The notes beneath the pieces are model-generated. The model had not been told where the DNA came from and searched no databases. It was given only the letters and a program-made list of their open reading frames with translations. The translations under genes were made by a program, and so were the position numbers. Below are positions 1 through 8,279 of a stretch of DNA of 64,000 bases, in pieces; position 1 is the stretch's first letter; the number at the start of each line of letters is the position of its first letter. Source of the DNA: JABJOR01 sp965603075 (GTDB lineage: Bacteria > Pseudomonadota > Alphaproteobacteria > Rhodospirillales > Casp-alpha2); the NCBI GenBank assembly GCA_965603075.1, contig CBFDBO010000008.1, forward strand, positions 1-64,000. The letters are read 5' to 3'.

Positions 1-38
1 CCGTTGGTGCTGGTGTTGTTGCCAGCATTGTTGAGTAA
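1..38 (+). CDS. tuf: Elongation factor Tu, C-terminal end (partial)
   Basis: Only the last 11 codons and the TAA stop are in the window. Read from position 3 they give VGAGVVASIVE, the typical C-terminus of EF-Tu, the GTPase that delivers aminoacyl-tRNA to the ribosome. Position just upstream of rpsJ is the usual alphaproteobacterial arrangement (fusA-tuf-rpsJ). The identification rests on a short tail plus context. Confidence 0.85.
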   Translation, partial: VGAGVVASIVE

Positions 39-53
39 TTAATCGATTTTCAG

Positions 54-81
54 GTCGCTAATCAAATTCTTGGTTAGCGAC
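54..81. repeat. Inverted repeat between tuf and rpsJ
   Basis: GTCGCTAA (54-61) and TTAGCGAC (74-81) form a perfect 8-bp stem with a 12-nt loop, 30 bases before rpsJ. No T-run follows, so it does not look like an ordinary intrinsic terminator. It could be a processing or attenuation hairpin in the S10 leader; the role is inferred. Confidence 0.5.
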
Positions 82-110
82 TTAACGATCACTTAAGGGA
101 TCTGGTTACC

Positions 111-419
111 ATGGATCATCAAAATATCCGTATTCGTCTTAAAGCTTTTGATCACCGCGTTCTTGATCAATCTGCAAAAGAGATTGTTAACACAGCACAG
201 CGTACAGGTGCTCAGGTTTGTGGTCCAATTCCACTACCTACTCGTATTGAGAAGTATACGGTTCTTCGTTCACCACACGTGAACAAAAAATCTCGCGAAC
301 AGTTTGAAATTCGCACCCATAAACGCGTGCTCGACATTGTCGATCCAACCCCACAAACGGTTGATGCGCTTATGAAATTAGACCTCGCCGCCGGCGTGGA
401 TGTTGAAATTAAGTTATAG
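111..419 (+). CDS. rpsJ: 30S ribosomal protein S10
   Basis: The 102-aa product matches S10 along its whole length, including the conserved PIPLPTRIEKYTVLRSPHVNKKSREQFE core. It belongs to the 30S head and, as NusE, takes part in transcription antitermination. It opens the S10 operon and is followed at 468 by rplC. The start at 111 gives the expected S10 N-terminus (IRIRLKAFDH after a 5-residue lead). Confidence 0.97.
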   Translation: MDHQNIRIRLKAFDHRVLDQSAKEIVNTAQRTGAQVCGPIPLPTRIEKYTVLRSPHVNKKSREQFEIRTHKRVLDIVDPTPQTVDALMKLDLAAGVDVEIKL

Positions 420-467
420 GTCCTCTGTCCATCAATACTGATGGTTACGAACTAAAAGGAAAACGAA

Positions 468-1241
468 ATGCGTACTGGGTTAATAGCACGTAAACTGGGA
501 ATGAGCCGCGTCTTTAAAGACGATGGCCGTAATGTCCCCGTTAGTGTTCTGCACGTTAATAACGTGCAAGTTGTCGCGCAAAAAACTACAGAGAAGGACG
601 GTTATTCCGCTCTTCAACTGGGTTGGGGCAAAGCAAAAGTCAAAAATGTAACCAAAGCACAACGTGGTCACTTTGCTAAAGCTAAAGTAGAGCCGAAACG
701 TTTCGTGCGTGAATTCCGTATCAGCGATGATGCCATGGTGGATGTAGGGGCTGAATTTGCTGCTTCTCATTTCGTCGAAGGCCAAAAAGTCGATGTGTCG
801 GGAACATCTATCGGTAAAGGTTTTGCCGGTGCGATGAAACGTCACGGTTTTGGTGGTCTGCGCGCTTCTCATGGTGTGTCTATCTCTCACCGTTCACATG
901 GTTCAACTGGTCAGTGTCAGGATCCCGGTAAGGTTTTCAAAGGCAAAAAGATGGCCGGCCACATGGGGGCTGTACGTGTAACAACTCAGAATTTGGAAGT
1001 CATCGCTGTTGATGATGCTCGCGGATTGATCCTTGTAAAAGGTGCAGTCCCCGGTTCTAAAGGTGGTTATGTTTTGGTCAACGATGCAATTAAGATTAAA
1101 GCATCAAAAGACCTGCCATTCCCTGCTGGGTTGCTTGTTTCCGAAGAAGTTGTTGAAGAAGTAGCTGAAGCTGCTCCTGAAGAAGTGGTCGCTAACGATG
1201 CTGCCGCTGACGCAGAAACAACCAGCGAAGAAAAGGAATAA
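468..1241 (+). CDS. rplC: 50S ribosomal protein L3 with acidic C-terminal tail
   Basis: This 257-aa protein has the L3 core, with LGMSRVF near the N-terminus and the SHGVSISHRSHGSTGQ and PGKVFKGKKMAGHMG segments that bind 23S rRNA near the peptidyl transferase centre. Ordinary bacterial L3 is about 210 aa. Here the last ~32 residues are an Ala/Glu/Val-rich acidic tail (EEVVEEVAEAAPEE...TTSEEKE), as seen in some alphaproteobacteria. An AAAAGGA-type ribosome binding site precedes ATG 468. The stop TAA abuts the next ATG. Confidence 0.97.
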   Translation: MRTGLIARKLGMSRVFKDDGRNVPVSVLHVNNVQVVAQKTTEKDGYSALQLGWGKAKVKNVTKAQRGHFAKAKVEPKRFVREFRISDDAMVDVGAEFAASHFVEGQKVDVSGTSIGKGFAGAMKRHGFGGLRASHGVSISHRSHGSTGQCQDPGKVFKGKKMAGHMGAVRVTTQNLEVIAVDDARGLILVKGAVPGSKGGYVLVNDAIKIKASKDLPFPAGLLVSEEVVEEVAEAAPEEVVANDAAADAETTSEEKE

Positions 1242-1247
1242 ATGGTC

Positions 1248-1868
1248 ATGAAATGTGATGTGATCAGCCTTGATAGCAAAAAAGCCGGCTCTATCGATCT
1301 CGATGAAGCTATTTTCGGTGCCGATGTTCGCACCGATCTTATGGCTCGCTATGTAAACTGGCAGTTGGCTAAACGTCGTGCAGGTACGCACGCTACTAAA
1401 GGCCGTAGTGATGTAGCGGCAACACGCGCTAAACCTTTTAAACAAAAAGGTACAGGCCGCGCCCGACAGGGTACAAGTGTTGCCCCGCAAATGCGTGGTG
1501 GTGGTGTAGTTTTCGGACCTCATGTTCGGGACCATGGCCATAGCCTACCAAAGAAAGTTCGTTTGGCCGCTCTGCGCAGTGCTCTTTCCTCCAAGCAAGC
1601 CGATGGCAAGCTTGTGGTAATTGAAGACGCTGCTCTTAAAGACCATAAAACAAAAACATTTGTCGCTCAGCTTGCAAAGCTCGGTTGGGAAAGTGCTCTG
1701 GTTATCGATGGTGATACCGTTGATACCAACATTTTACGCGCAACCAGCAACATCATCGGTATTGATGTTCTGCCAAGCCACGGTGCCAACGTTTATGATA
1801 TTCTTCGCCGTGACACACTTGTGCTCACAAAAAGTGGCGTAGAAAAGCTTGTGGAGCGTCTGAAATGA
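1248..1868 (+). CDS. rplD: 50S ribosomal protein L4
   Basis: The product is L4, an early 50S assembly protein that lines the exit tunnel. The conserved basic loop KQKGTGRARQGT and the GGGVVFGPHVRDH segment are present. Two in-frame ATGs are possible. The one at 1242 touches the rplC stop and lies only 4 bases from the AAGGA (1233-1237). The one at 1248 gives MKCDVISLD, the usual alphaproteobacterial L4 N-terminus, with better spacing, and I chose it. The end overlaps rplW by 4 bases (ATGA). Confidence 0.96.
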   Translation: MKCDVISLDSKKAGSIDLDEAIFGADVRTDLMARYVNWQLAKRRAGTHATKGRSDVAATRAKPFKQKGTGRARQGTSVAPQMRGGGVVFGPHVRDHGHSLPKKVRLAALRSALSSKQADGKLVVIEDAALKDHKTKTFVAQLAKLGWESALVIDGDTVDTNILRATSNIIGIDVLPSHGANVYDILRRDTLVLTKSGVEKLVERLK

Positions 1869-2188
1869 GCAAATATAGCACATACAAACCGAAGCCGAGC
1901 AACGAGCGCAAATATGAAATTCTTCGCGCTCCTTGCATTACGGAAAAAAGCACGTTGATGGGTGACCACAACCAAGTATGCTTTTTTGTCTCTACAGATG
2001 CTTCAAAGCCTGAAATTAAGGCTGCTGTAGAGGACCTTTTCAAGGTCAACGTTAAAGCGGTTAATACTCTTATCCAAAAAGGTAAAACGAAGCGTTTTCG
2101 TGGTCGTCCCGGTAAACGGAATGACGTGAAAAAAGCTGTTATTACTTTGGCTGAGGGTGATTCCATCGACGTTAGCACCGGTCTATAG
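1865..2188 (+). CDS. rplW: 50S ribosomal protein L23
   Basis: The 107-aa product is L23, which sits at the tunnel exit and forms part of the docking site for trigger factor and SRP. The segments LRAPCITEKS and VEDLFKVNVKAVNTLIQKGKTKRFRG are typical. The start overlaps the rplD stop by 4 bases, indicating translational coupling. Confidence 0.96.
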   Translation: MSKYSTYKPKPSNERKYEILRAPCITEKSTLMGDHNQVCFFVSTDASKPEIKAAVEDLFKVNVKAVNTLIQKGKTKRFRGRPGKRNDVKKAVITLAEGDSIDVSTGL

Positions 2189-2202
2189 GGTAGGAACGAA
2201 CA

Positions 2203-3036
2203 ATGGCACTTAAGTTATTTAAACCAACAACACCTAGCCAACGGAACCTCGTTCTTGTTGATCGCTCTGAGTTGTGGAAAGGCAAACCCGTCAAAGCGCT
2301 GACCGAAGGTCTACGCAAAAAGGGTGGTCGTAACAATGCAGGTCGTATTACGGCCCGTCGGATCGGTGGCGGTCACAAACGTCGTTACCGTACAATTGAT
2401 TTCCGTCGTAATAAATATGATGTGAGCGGTACTGTTGAACGGATTGAATATGATCCCAACCGTACAGCCTTTATTGCTCTGATCCGTTATGCGGATGATG
2501 AGTTAGCGTACATCCTAGCTCCTCAGCGTCTGAATGTTGGTGACAAAGTCATCTCATCGGGTAAAACAGCTGATATCAAACCAGGTAACGCTATGCCTCT
2601 GGGTAACATGCCCGTCGGTACAATCGTTCATAATGTTGAGCTTAAAGAAGGGAAGGGTGGTCAGATTGCAAGGTCAGCCGGAACCTATGTACAGTTGATT
2701 GGTAAAGATCAAGGCTACGCCCAGCTTCGCCTTACATCTGGAGAGCTTCGTTTGGTTCGGGGTGAATGTATGGCGACCGTTGGTGCCGTCAGTAACCCTG
2801 ATCAGCAAAACATCAAATTAGGTAAAGCTGGCCGTAATCGTTGGCTTGGCAAACGTCCTAGTGTTCGTGGTGTCGCCATGAACCCGATCGATCACCCGCA
2901 TGGTGGTGGTGAAGGTCGTACATCGGGTGGTCGTCATCCGGTTACACCTTGGGGCAAGCCTACTAAAGGTAAGCGTACTCGTAGCAACAAAAAGACGGAT
3001 CGACTGATTATGCGTCGCCGTCATGCCAAGAAATAA
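2203..3036 (+). CDS. rplB: 50S ribosomal protein L2
   Basis: The 277-aa product is L2, a large 23S-binding protein needed for subunit association and peptidyl transfer. The C-terminal GVAMNPIDHPHGGGEG motif, with the conserved histidine, is intact. Its length is standard. The gene starts 14 bases after rplW. Confidence 0.98.
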   Translation: MALKLFKPTTPSQRNLVLVDRSELWKGKPVKALTEGLRKKGGRNNAGRITARRIGGGHKRRYRTIDFRRNKYDVSGTVERIEYDPNRTAFIALIRYADDELAYILAPQRLNVGDKVISSGKTADIKPGNAMPLGNMPVGTIVHNVELKEGKGGQIARSAGTYVQLIGKDQGYAQLRLTSGELRLVRGECMATVGAVSNPDQQNIKLGKAGRNRWLGKRPSVRGVAMNPIDHPHGGGEGRTSGGRHPVTPWGKPTKGKRTRSNKKTDRLIMRRRHAKK

Positions 3037-3048
3037 AGGAGAAATATA

Positions 3049-3327
3049 GTGCCTCGTTCCGTATGGAAAGGACCCTTTGTTGACGGGTTTCTGCTCAAAA
3101 AAGCTGAAGTTGCTCGGGCTGCTGGTCGCAACACTGTTATTAAAACCTGGTCTCGTCGTTCGACGATCCTTCCACAATTCGTTGGATTGACCTTTGGTGT
3201 TTATAACGGCAAAAAATTCATCCCGGTTTTGGTGACTGAAGATATGATTGGCCATAAATTTGGCGAATTCTCACCAACCCGGACTTATCTCGGTCACTTG
3301 GCCGATAAAAAAGCAAAGAGGTCTTAA
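3049..3327 (+). CDS. rpsS: 30S ribosomal protein S19 (GTG start)
   Basis: The 92-aa product is S19 of the 30S head, with PRSVWKGPFVDGFLLKK at the N-terminus and the GHKFGEFSPTRTYLGH segment. The start codon is GTG at 3049, preceded by AAGGAG 7 bases upstream. No in-frame ATG would give a full S19. Confidence 0.97.
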   Translation: MPRSVWKGPFVDGFLLKKAEVARAAGRNTVIKTWSRRSTILPQFVGLTFGVYNGKKFIPVLVTEDMIGHKFGEFSPTRTYLGHLADKKAKRS

Positions 3328-3329
3328 TT

Positions 3330-3710
3330 ATGGGTAAGAACTCCGCAGCACGGGAATTGCCCGACAACGAAGCAATGGCAAAAGTACGCAACATTCGCGT
3401 CAGTCCTCAAAAGCTTAACCTTGTCGCTCAATCAATCCGTGGTATGGATTGTGATAAAGCTCTGGCTTCATTACAGTTTAACCCTCGTCGTATTGCAGAT
3501 GATATGCGTAAAGCTCTGCAAACCGCCATTGCAAATGCAGAAAACAATCATCAGCTCGATGTTGATCGTTTGTATGTATCTGAAGTTACCGTTGGCAAAG
3601 GTATTGTCATGAAACGCTGGCGTGCTCGTGCACGTGGTCGTGTCGGTAAAATCATTAAACCTTTCAGCAACCTTCGCTTGATTGTACGCGAACGTGAGGA
3701 GACAGCGTAA
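3330..3710 (+). CDS. rplV: 50S ribosomal protein L22
   Basis: The 126-aa product is L22, whose loop reaches into the exit tunnel and is a known site of macrolide-resistance mutations. The core VRISPQKLNLVAQ-like segment and the C-terminal MKRWRARARGRVGKI hairpin are present. About 15 extra N-terminal residues precede the core, as in other alphaproteobacteria. The last stop base is shared with the rpsC ATG (TAATG). Confidence 0.96.
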   Translation: MGKNSAARELPDNEAMAKVRNIRVSPQKLNLVAQSIRGMDCDKALASLQFNPRRIADDMRKALQTAIANAENNHQLDVDRLYVSEVTVGKGIVMKRWRARARGRVGKIIKPFSNLRLIVREREETA

Positions 3711-4390
3711 TGGGTCAAAAAGTAAATCCTATTGGTCTGCGTCTTGGCATCATCCGTACATCTGACAGCCGTTGGTATGCGAGTGATAAAGACTATGCAG
3801 GCCATCTGCACGAAGATATTAAAATTCGTGACCTACTAAAAGAACGTTTATATCAGTCCGGTATTAGCAAAATTATTATTGAACGCCCCGCCAAAAAGGC
3901 CCGTGTAACAATACACACAGCCCGCCCTGGTGTCGTGATCGGTAAGAAAGGTGCTGACATCGAAAAGCTTCGTTTAGAAATTTCTAAATTTACTGGTAGC
4001 GAAGTTCATTTAAACATAGTAGAAGTCCGCAAGCCGGAAATCGATGCTCAGTTAGTTGCTGAAAATGTTGCTCAGCAAATGGAACGTCGTGTTTCTGTTC
4101 GTCGCGCTATGAAGCGGGCTGTACAATCAGCCATGCGTCTTGGTGCCGAGGGCATTCGGGTCAATTGCAGTGGTCGTTTAGGCGGCGCAGAGATTGCCAG
4201 AATGCAGTGGTACCGCGAAGGACGTGTTCCGCTTCATACATTACGTGCGAATGTCGATTACGGCGTTTCCACAGCAAGAACTACGTATGGTGCTTGTGGC
4301 GTAAAAGTTTGGATCTATAAAGGCGATATTCTTGCCCATGATCCATACGGCGTTGAAAAGCAAGACCAGGATAAACAAGCTGTCCGTTAA
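3710..4390 (+). CDS. rpsC: 30S ribosomal protein S3
   Basis: The 226-aa product starts MGQKVNPIGLRLGI, the standard S3 N-terminus. The KH domain carries VVIGKKGADIEKLR (GxxG loop), and the C-terminal domain has the usual GRLGGAEIARMQW. S3 lines the mRNA entry channel. The ATG overlaps the rplV stop by one base. Confidence 0.98.
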   Translation: MGQKVNPIGLRLGIIRTSDSRWYASDKDYAGHLHEDIKIRDLLKERLYQSGISKIIIERPAKKARVTIHTARPGVVIGKKGADIEKLRLEISKFTGSEVHLNIVEVRKPEIDAQLVAENVAQQMERRVSVRRAMKRAVQSAMRLGAEGIRVNCSGRLGGAEIARMQWYREGRVPLHTLRANVDYGVSTARTTYGACGVKVWIYKGDILAHDPYGVEKQDQDKQAVR

Positions 4391-4428
4391 TACGGACGCG
4401 ATAAAGTTGAGATAAGGAAAAATAAGCC

Positions 4429-4848
4429 ATGCTTAGCCCTAAACGGACAAAGTATCGCAAAGCACACAAAGGTCGCATCAAAGGCAATGCCAAAGGTGGA
4501 ACCTCTTTGACTTTCGGTTCTTATGGAATGAAGGCCCTTACACCTGAACGTGTTACTGCACGTCAGATTGAGGCCGCTCGTCGTGCCATGACCCGTCATA
4601 TGAAACGTGCCGGTCGTGTCTGGATCAGAATCTTCCCTGATTTGCCTGTAACCAAAAAGCCTGCCGAAGTTCGTCAGGGTAAAGGTAAAGGTTCTGTGGA
4701 ATTCTGGTGTGTTCGCATTAAACCAGGTCGCATCATGTTCGAAATGGACGGTGTACCCTTGGATGTTGCCAAGCGCGCCATGGAATTAGCTGCTGCTAAG
4801 CTACCTGTTAAAACCAAGTTTGTAACCCGTTTGGGCGAAGAAGGTTAA
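4429..4848 (+). CDS. rplP: 50S ribosomal protein L16
   Basis: The 139-aa product starts MLSPKRTKYRKAHKGR and matches L16, which contacts tRNA in the A and P sites. The conserved segment around KGKGSVEFWCVRIKPGRIMFE is visible. The gene precedes rpmC by 5 bases. Confidence 0.97.
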   Translation: MLSPKRTKYRKAHKGRIKGNAKGGTSLTFGSYGMKALTPERVTARQIEAARRAMTRHMKRAGRVWIRIFPDLPVTKKPAEVRQGKGKGSVEFWCVRIKPGRIMFEMDGVPLDVAKRAMELAAAKLPVKTKFVTRLGEEG

Positions 4849-4853
4849 GTGAA

Positions 4854-5063
4854 ATGAATGCCGCTGATCTACGTACTAAGTCGCAAGACGAACTAAAAGA
4901 CGAGCTACTGGGCTTGAGAAAAGAAGCGTTCAACCTTCGTTTTCAGGCAGCAAGTGGCCAGTTGGAAAATACATCTCGTGTTCGTAGCGTAAAACGTGAA
5001 ATTGCACGTATCAAAACAATTCTTGGCGAGCGCTCCGGTGCTGCCGATGCTGTTGCATCTTAA
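4854..5063 (+). CDS. rpmC: 50S ribosomal protein L29
   Basis: This 69-aa helical protein has the L29 signature KEAFNLRFQAASGQLEN and the RSVKREIARIKTIL helix. L29 sits near the exit tunnel beside L23. It lies between rplP and rpsQ as expected. Confidence 0.96.
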   Translation: MNAADLRTKSQDELKDELLGLRKEAFNLRFQAASGQLENTSRVRSVKREIARIKTILGERSGAADAVAS

Positions 5064-5079
5064 ATAAAGGAACCGAGCA

Positions 5080-5316
5080 ATGCCAAAACGCGTAATGCAA
5101 GGTGTCGTTGTAAGCGACAAAATGGATAAAACCATTGTAGTTAAAGTAGAACGCAAAGTTATGCATTCTCTTTACAAAAAGTTCATCCGCAGATCTAAGA
5201 AATATTCTGCACATGATGAAAGTAACGTTTGTAAAGTAGGCGAACAGGTCCGTATTCAGGAATGTCGTCCACTTTCAAAAAATAAGTGTTGGGAAGTCGT
5301 TTCTGACAAGGCGTAA
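5080..5316 (+). CDS. rpsQ: 30S ribosomal protein S17
   Basis: The 78-aa OB-fold protein starts MPKRVMQGVVVSDKMDKTIVV and contains the RIQECRPLSKNKCWEVV strand typical of S17, a primary 16S rRNA binder. An AAGGA site precedes the ATG. Confidence 0.96.
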   Translation: MPKRVMQGVVVSDKMDKTIVVKVERKVMHSLYKKFIRRSKKYSAHDESNVCKVGEQVRIQECRPLSKNKCWEVVSDKA

Positions 5317-5346
5317 GCCTGTTAATGACGAATAAGGAATAAAGTT

Positions 5347-5715
5347 ATGATACAATCTGAAACCAACCTTGAGGTCGCCGATAATTCAGGTGCCCGTCGC
5401 GTTCAGTGCATCAAGGTGCTCGGCGGATCAAAACGTCGTTATGCATCTGTTGGTGACGTGATCGTTGTTTCTATTAAAGAAGCAATCCCTCGCGGACGCG
5501 TTAAAAAAGGTGAAGTCATGAAAGCTGTCGTTGTTCGTACAGCTAAAGATATCCACCGCGCAGATGGCACGACCATCCGGTTCGATAAAAATGCAGCCGT
5601 TTTGATTAACGCAAACGGTGAACCTGTTGGTACACGTATTTTTGGCCCTGTTACTCGTGAGTTGCGCGCTAAGAAATATATGAAAATTATTTCGCTTGCG
5701 CCGGAGGTGCTCTAA
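5347..5715 (+). CDS. rplN: 50S ribosomal protein L14
   Basis: The 122-aa product starts MIQSETNLEVADNSGARRV and carries the PRGRVKKGEVMKAVVVRT segment. It is L14 of standard length and forms a bridge to the 30S subunit. It ends in TAATG, sharing a base with rplX. Confidence 0.97.
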   Translation: MIQSETNLEVADNSGARRVQCIKVLGGSKRRYASVGDVIVVSIKEAIPRGRVKKGEVMKAVVVRTAKDIHRADGTTIRFDKNAAVLINANGEPVGTRIFGPVTRELRAKKYMKIISLAPEVL

Positions 5716-6032
5716 TGGCGACTAAAATTAAAAAAGGCGATCGCGTACAGATTCTCGCCGGAAAAAGTAAAGGACTGCGCGGCGATGTGCTTAGCGTCAA
5801 TCCAAAGAGCAGCCGGGTTACCGTGCAAGGTGCGAATATGGTTAAACGCCATACCAAGCCGACACAAACCAACCCAGGCGGCATTGTAGAAAAAGAAGCT
5901 GCACTTCACATTTCGAATGTAGCGCATATCGATCCGAAGACTGACAAGCCTACGCGCGTTGGTTTTAAGACCCTTGATGATGGACGTAAAGTTCGTGTCG
6001 CTAAGGGTTCGGGCGAATTGATCGATTCTTAA
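5715..6032 (+). CDS. rplX: 50S ribosomal protein L24
   Basis: The 105-aa product has the KOW motif at its N-terminus (KKGDRVQILAGKSKGLRG) and the KPTQTNPGGIVEKEAALHISNV segment of L24, an initiator of 50S assembly. The start overlaps the rplN stop by one base. Confidence 0.97.
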   Translation: MATKIKKGDRVQILAGKSKGLRGDVLSVNPKSSRVTVQGANMVKRHTKPTQTNPGGIVEKEAALHISNVAHIDPKTDKPTRVGFKTLDDGRKVRVAKGSGELIDS

Positions 6033-6043
6033 GGATAGAGACG

Positions 6044-6586
6044 ATGGCAACACGCTTAGCTGAATATTATAATGAGACTGTTCGTGACGAACTCAAAAAA
6101 GAGTTCGGTTACAAGAACGTCATGGAGATCCCAAAGATCACTAAAGTAGTCCTCAATATGGGCGTTGGTGAAGCTTCACAGGATCGTAAAAAAATGGATG
6201 GTGCTGTTTCTGATATGACCCTTATTGCCGGTCAGAAACCAGTTGTAACACGTGCCAAAAATTCCATTGCTGGGTTTAAACTTCGTGAAGACATGGTTGT
6301 CGGAACTAAAGTTACCCTGCGACGTGATAAGATGTTTGAATTTCTTGATCGCTTGGCAAACATTGCTTTGCCCCGTGTGCGAGATTTTCGTGGTCTGAAT
6401 GACAAGAGCTTTGATGGAAATGGTAACTATGCCATGGGTATCAAAGAACAGATTGTTTTCCCTGAAATTGATTATGATAAAGTAGATCAAATTCGCGGAA
6501 TGGATATCGTGATATGCACCAGTGCAAAATCAGACGATGAAGCACTTGCACTGCTGAAACATTTTAACCTGCCGTTTAATAAATAA
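6044..6586 (+). CDS. rplE: 50S ribosomal protein L5
   Basis: The 180-aa product is L5, the central-protuberance protein that binds 5S rRNA and contacts P-site tRNA. Segments KITKVVLNMGVGEA, RAKNSIAGFKLRE and GNYAMGIKEQIVFPEIDYDKV are conserved. Length is normal. Confidence 0.97.
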   Translation: MATRLAEYYNETVRDELKKEFGYKNVMEIPKITKVVLNMGVGEASQDRKKMDGAVSDMTLIAGQKPVVTRAKNSIAGFKLREDMVVGTKVTLRRDKMFEFLDRLANIALPRVRDFRGLNDKSFDGNGNYAMGIKEQIVFPEIDYDKVDQIRGMDIVICTSAKSDDEALALLKHFNLPFNK

Positions 6587-6620
6587 ACGGCTACCCGAAA
6601 AAATTACGGAGTAATCAATA

Positions 6621-6926
6621 ATGGCTAAGAAGAGCGCAATTGAACGGGATCTTAAAAGATCACGTCTTGCAAAACGGTTTGAAAACCGTCGTGCAAAGCT
6701 TAAGGCGATTGCTGTAGATACTGAAGCTTCAGCTGAAGATCGTTTTAATGCGCGTCTCAAGCTTGCGGCTTTACCACGCAATTCGGCCCCAACCCGTCAA
6801 CGTTTACGTTGTGAGTTGTCCGGTCGTCCACGCGGTAATTACCGTAAGTTTAAACTTTCCCGTATTGCACTACGTGAACTTGCCTCTGCCGGTCAAATCC
6901 CCGGCATGGTCAAATCTAGTTGGTAA
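6621..6926 (+). CDS. rpsN: 30S ribosomal protein S14 (zinc-free form)
   Basis: The 101-aa product is the long, zinc-independent type of S14. It lacks the paired CxxC motifs and keeps RCELSGRPRGNYRKFKLSRI near the C-terminus. It lies between rplE and rpsH as usual. An ACGGAGTAATC site precedes the ATG. Confidence 0.97.
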   Translation: MAKKSAIERDLKRSRLAKRFENRRAKLKAIAVDTEASAEDRFNARLKLAALPRNSAPTRQRLRCELSGRPRGNYRKFKLSRIALRELASAGQIPGMVKSSW

Positions 6927-6938
6927 GGAGATAAACGG

Positions 6939-7337
6939 ATGTCGATGACTGATCCCCTCGGAGATATGCTAACCCGTATACGTAACGGTCAGCGTGCGCG
7001 AAAGAATCAGGTGGTTTCCCCGGCTTCCAAGCTGCGTGTGAATGTACTTGATGTTTTAAAACGTGAAGGATTCATCCGGGCTTATGAACCCTATGAAGTT
7101 CGCCCTGGTATTAATGAAATTCGAATTGAGCTTAAATATCACGAGGGTGACCCTGTGATTCGCCAAATTCAACGTGTGTCCACACCCGGTCGTCGGGTAT
7201 ACTCACGGATCAAAGATTTGAATCAACATTTCAATGGTCTTGGAATTTCCATCCTGTCGACACCGCGTGGTGTTATGTCAGATAATGAGGCCCGCGCCGA
7301 GAACGTTGGCGGCGAAGTGCTCTGCCAGGTATTCTAA
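6939..7337 (+). CDS. rpsH: 30S ribosomal protein S8
   Basis: The 132-aa product starts MSMTDPLGDMLTRIRNGQ and ends GISILSTPRGVMSDNEARAENVGGEVLC, the S8 signature. S8 binds the central domain of 16S rRNA and in enterobacteria autoregulates the spc operon. An AAGGAG lies upstream. Confidence 0.97.
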   Translation: MSMTDPLGDMLTRIRNGQRARKNQVVSPASKLRVNVLDVLKREGFIRAYEPYEVRPGINEIRIELKYHEGDPVIRQIQRVSTPGRRVYSRIKDLNQHFNGLGISILSTPRGVMSDNEARAENVGGEVLCQVF

Positions 7338-7371
7338 GAATACCGCTCAGCATATTAAAGGAGCGAATATA

Positions 7372-7905
7372 ATGTCTCGAATAGGTCAATCCCCGGTAAC
7401 TCTGCCAGACGGCGTTACTGTTTCTATTGCCGATACGATTGTGTCTGCAAAAGGGAAGTTGGGTGAACTTTCTGTTGCACTGACAAATGATGTAGTTGTT
7501 TCACAGTCAGACAATCAGATTATTGTTAAACCAACTAATGATAGCCAACAGGCTCGCAAGATGTGGGGAACAGCTCGCGCTGTGATCAACAACATTGTTG
7601 TGGGTGTATCTGAAGGCTTTTCCAAGAAATTGGAAATTAATGGTACTGGTTACCGTGCCGCCATGCAGGGCAAAAACTTGCAACTGCAACTGGGTTTTTC
7701 ACATGATGTGATTTTTGAAATTCCAGAAGGCATCACTATTACCTGTGCTGATCAAACTCATTTGGAAGTTTCTGGCGCCGATAAACAAAAAGTTGGTCAG
7801 GTTGCCGCAAAAATCCGCAGCTATCGTCCACCAGAGCCCTACAAAGGCAAAGGTGTTAAATATGCTGATGAGTATATTCTGCGTAAAGAAGGTAAGAAGA
7901 AATAA
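7372..7905 (+). CDS. rplF: 50S ribosomal protein L6
   Basis: The reading frame is open from 7234, inside rpsH. The true start is ATG 7372, preceded by AAAGGAG and giving MSRIGQSPVTLPDGV, the standard L6 N-terminus (177 aa). The C-terminal SYRPPEPYKGKGVKYADE segment is diagnostic. L6 lies near the factor-binding site. The stop shares a base with rplR. Confidence 0.97.
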   Translation: MSRIGQSPVTLPDGVTVSIADTIVSAKGKLGELSVALTNDVVVSQSDNQIIVKPTNDSQQARKMWGTARAVINNIVVGVSEGFSKKLEINGTGYRAAMQGKNLQLQLGFSHDVIFEIPEGITITCADQTHLEVSGADKQKVGQVAAKIRSYRPPEPYKGKGVKYADEYILRKEGKKK

Positions 7906-8267
7906 TGGCTACTGCTAAAATCTTATTCGAACGTCGCAAACGCCGCGTTCGGAACAAACTCAGCAAAAACGCCTTGCTCCGTCCTCGTCTTTCCGTTTTT
8001 CGTTCCGGACTGCATATCTATGCTCAAGTGATCGATGATGTTAAAGGCGTGACACTGGTTGCGGCTTCCACTGTTGAAAAAGATCTTAAAGCTTCTAAAG
8101 CTAAAGGTTCAGGCATTGGTGGTGCTGGTGAAGTTGGCAAGCTAATTGGCGAACGCGCTAAAAAAGCAGGCATTGAAGAAGTCATATTTGATCGTGGTGG
8201 CTACCGTTATCACGGCCGCGTTAAAGCACTTGCCGAAGCGGCACGTGAATCCGGTCTGAAGTTCTAA
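7905..8267 (+). CDS. rplR: 50S ribosomal protein L18
   Basis: This 120-aa product is L18, a 5S rRNA-binding protein. Segments RRKRRVRNKLSK, RPRLSVFRSGLHIYAQVIDD and FDRGGYRYHGRVKALAEAARE are typical. The ATG overlaps the rplF stop by one base. Confidence 0.97.
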   Translation: MATAKILFERRKRRVRNKLSKNALLRPRLSVFRSGLHIYAQVIDDVKGVTLVAASTVEKDLKASKAKGSGIGGAGEVGKLIGERAKKAGIEEVIFDRGGYRYHGRVKALAEAARESGLKF

Positions 8268-8279
8268 GGAGTTTATATA

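Noticed and set aside
54..81. Intrinsic terminator after tuf
   Set aside because: The stem is good but no T-run follows, and rpsJ begins 30 bases later.
480..890. Long antisense reading frames across the ribosomal protein genes
   Set aside because: They are shadows of highly conserved genes on the plus strand, with no family resemblance or ribosome binding sites.
7234..7371. N-terminally extended L6
   Set aside because: The extension lies inside rpsH, and ATG 7372 has a ribosome binding site and the conserved L6 N-terminus.
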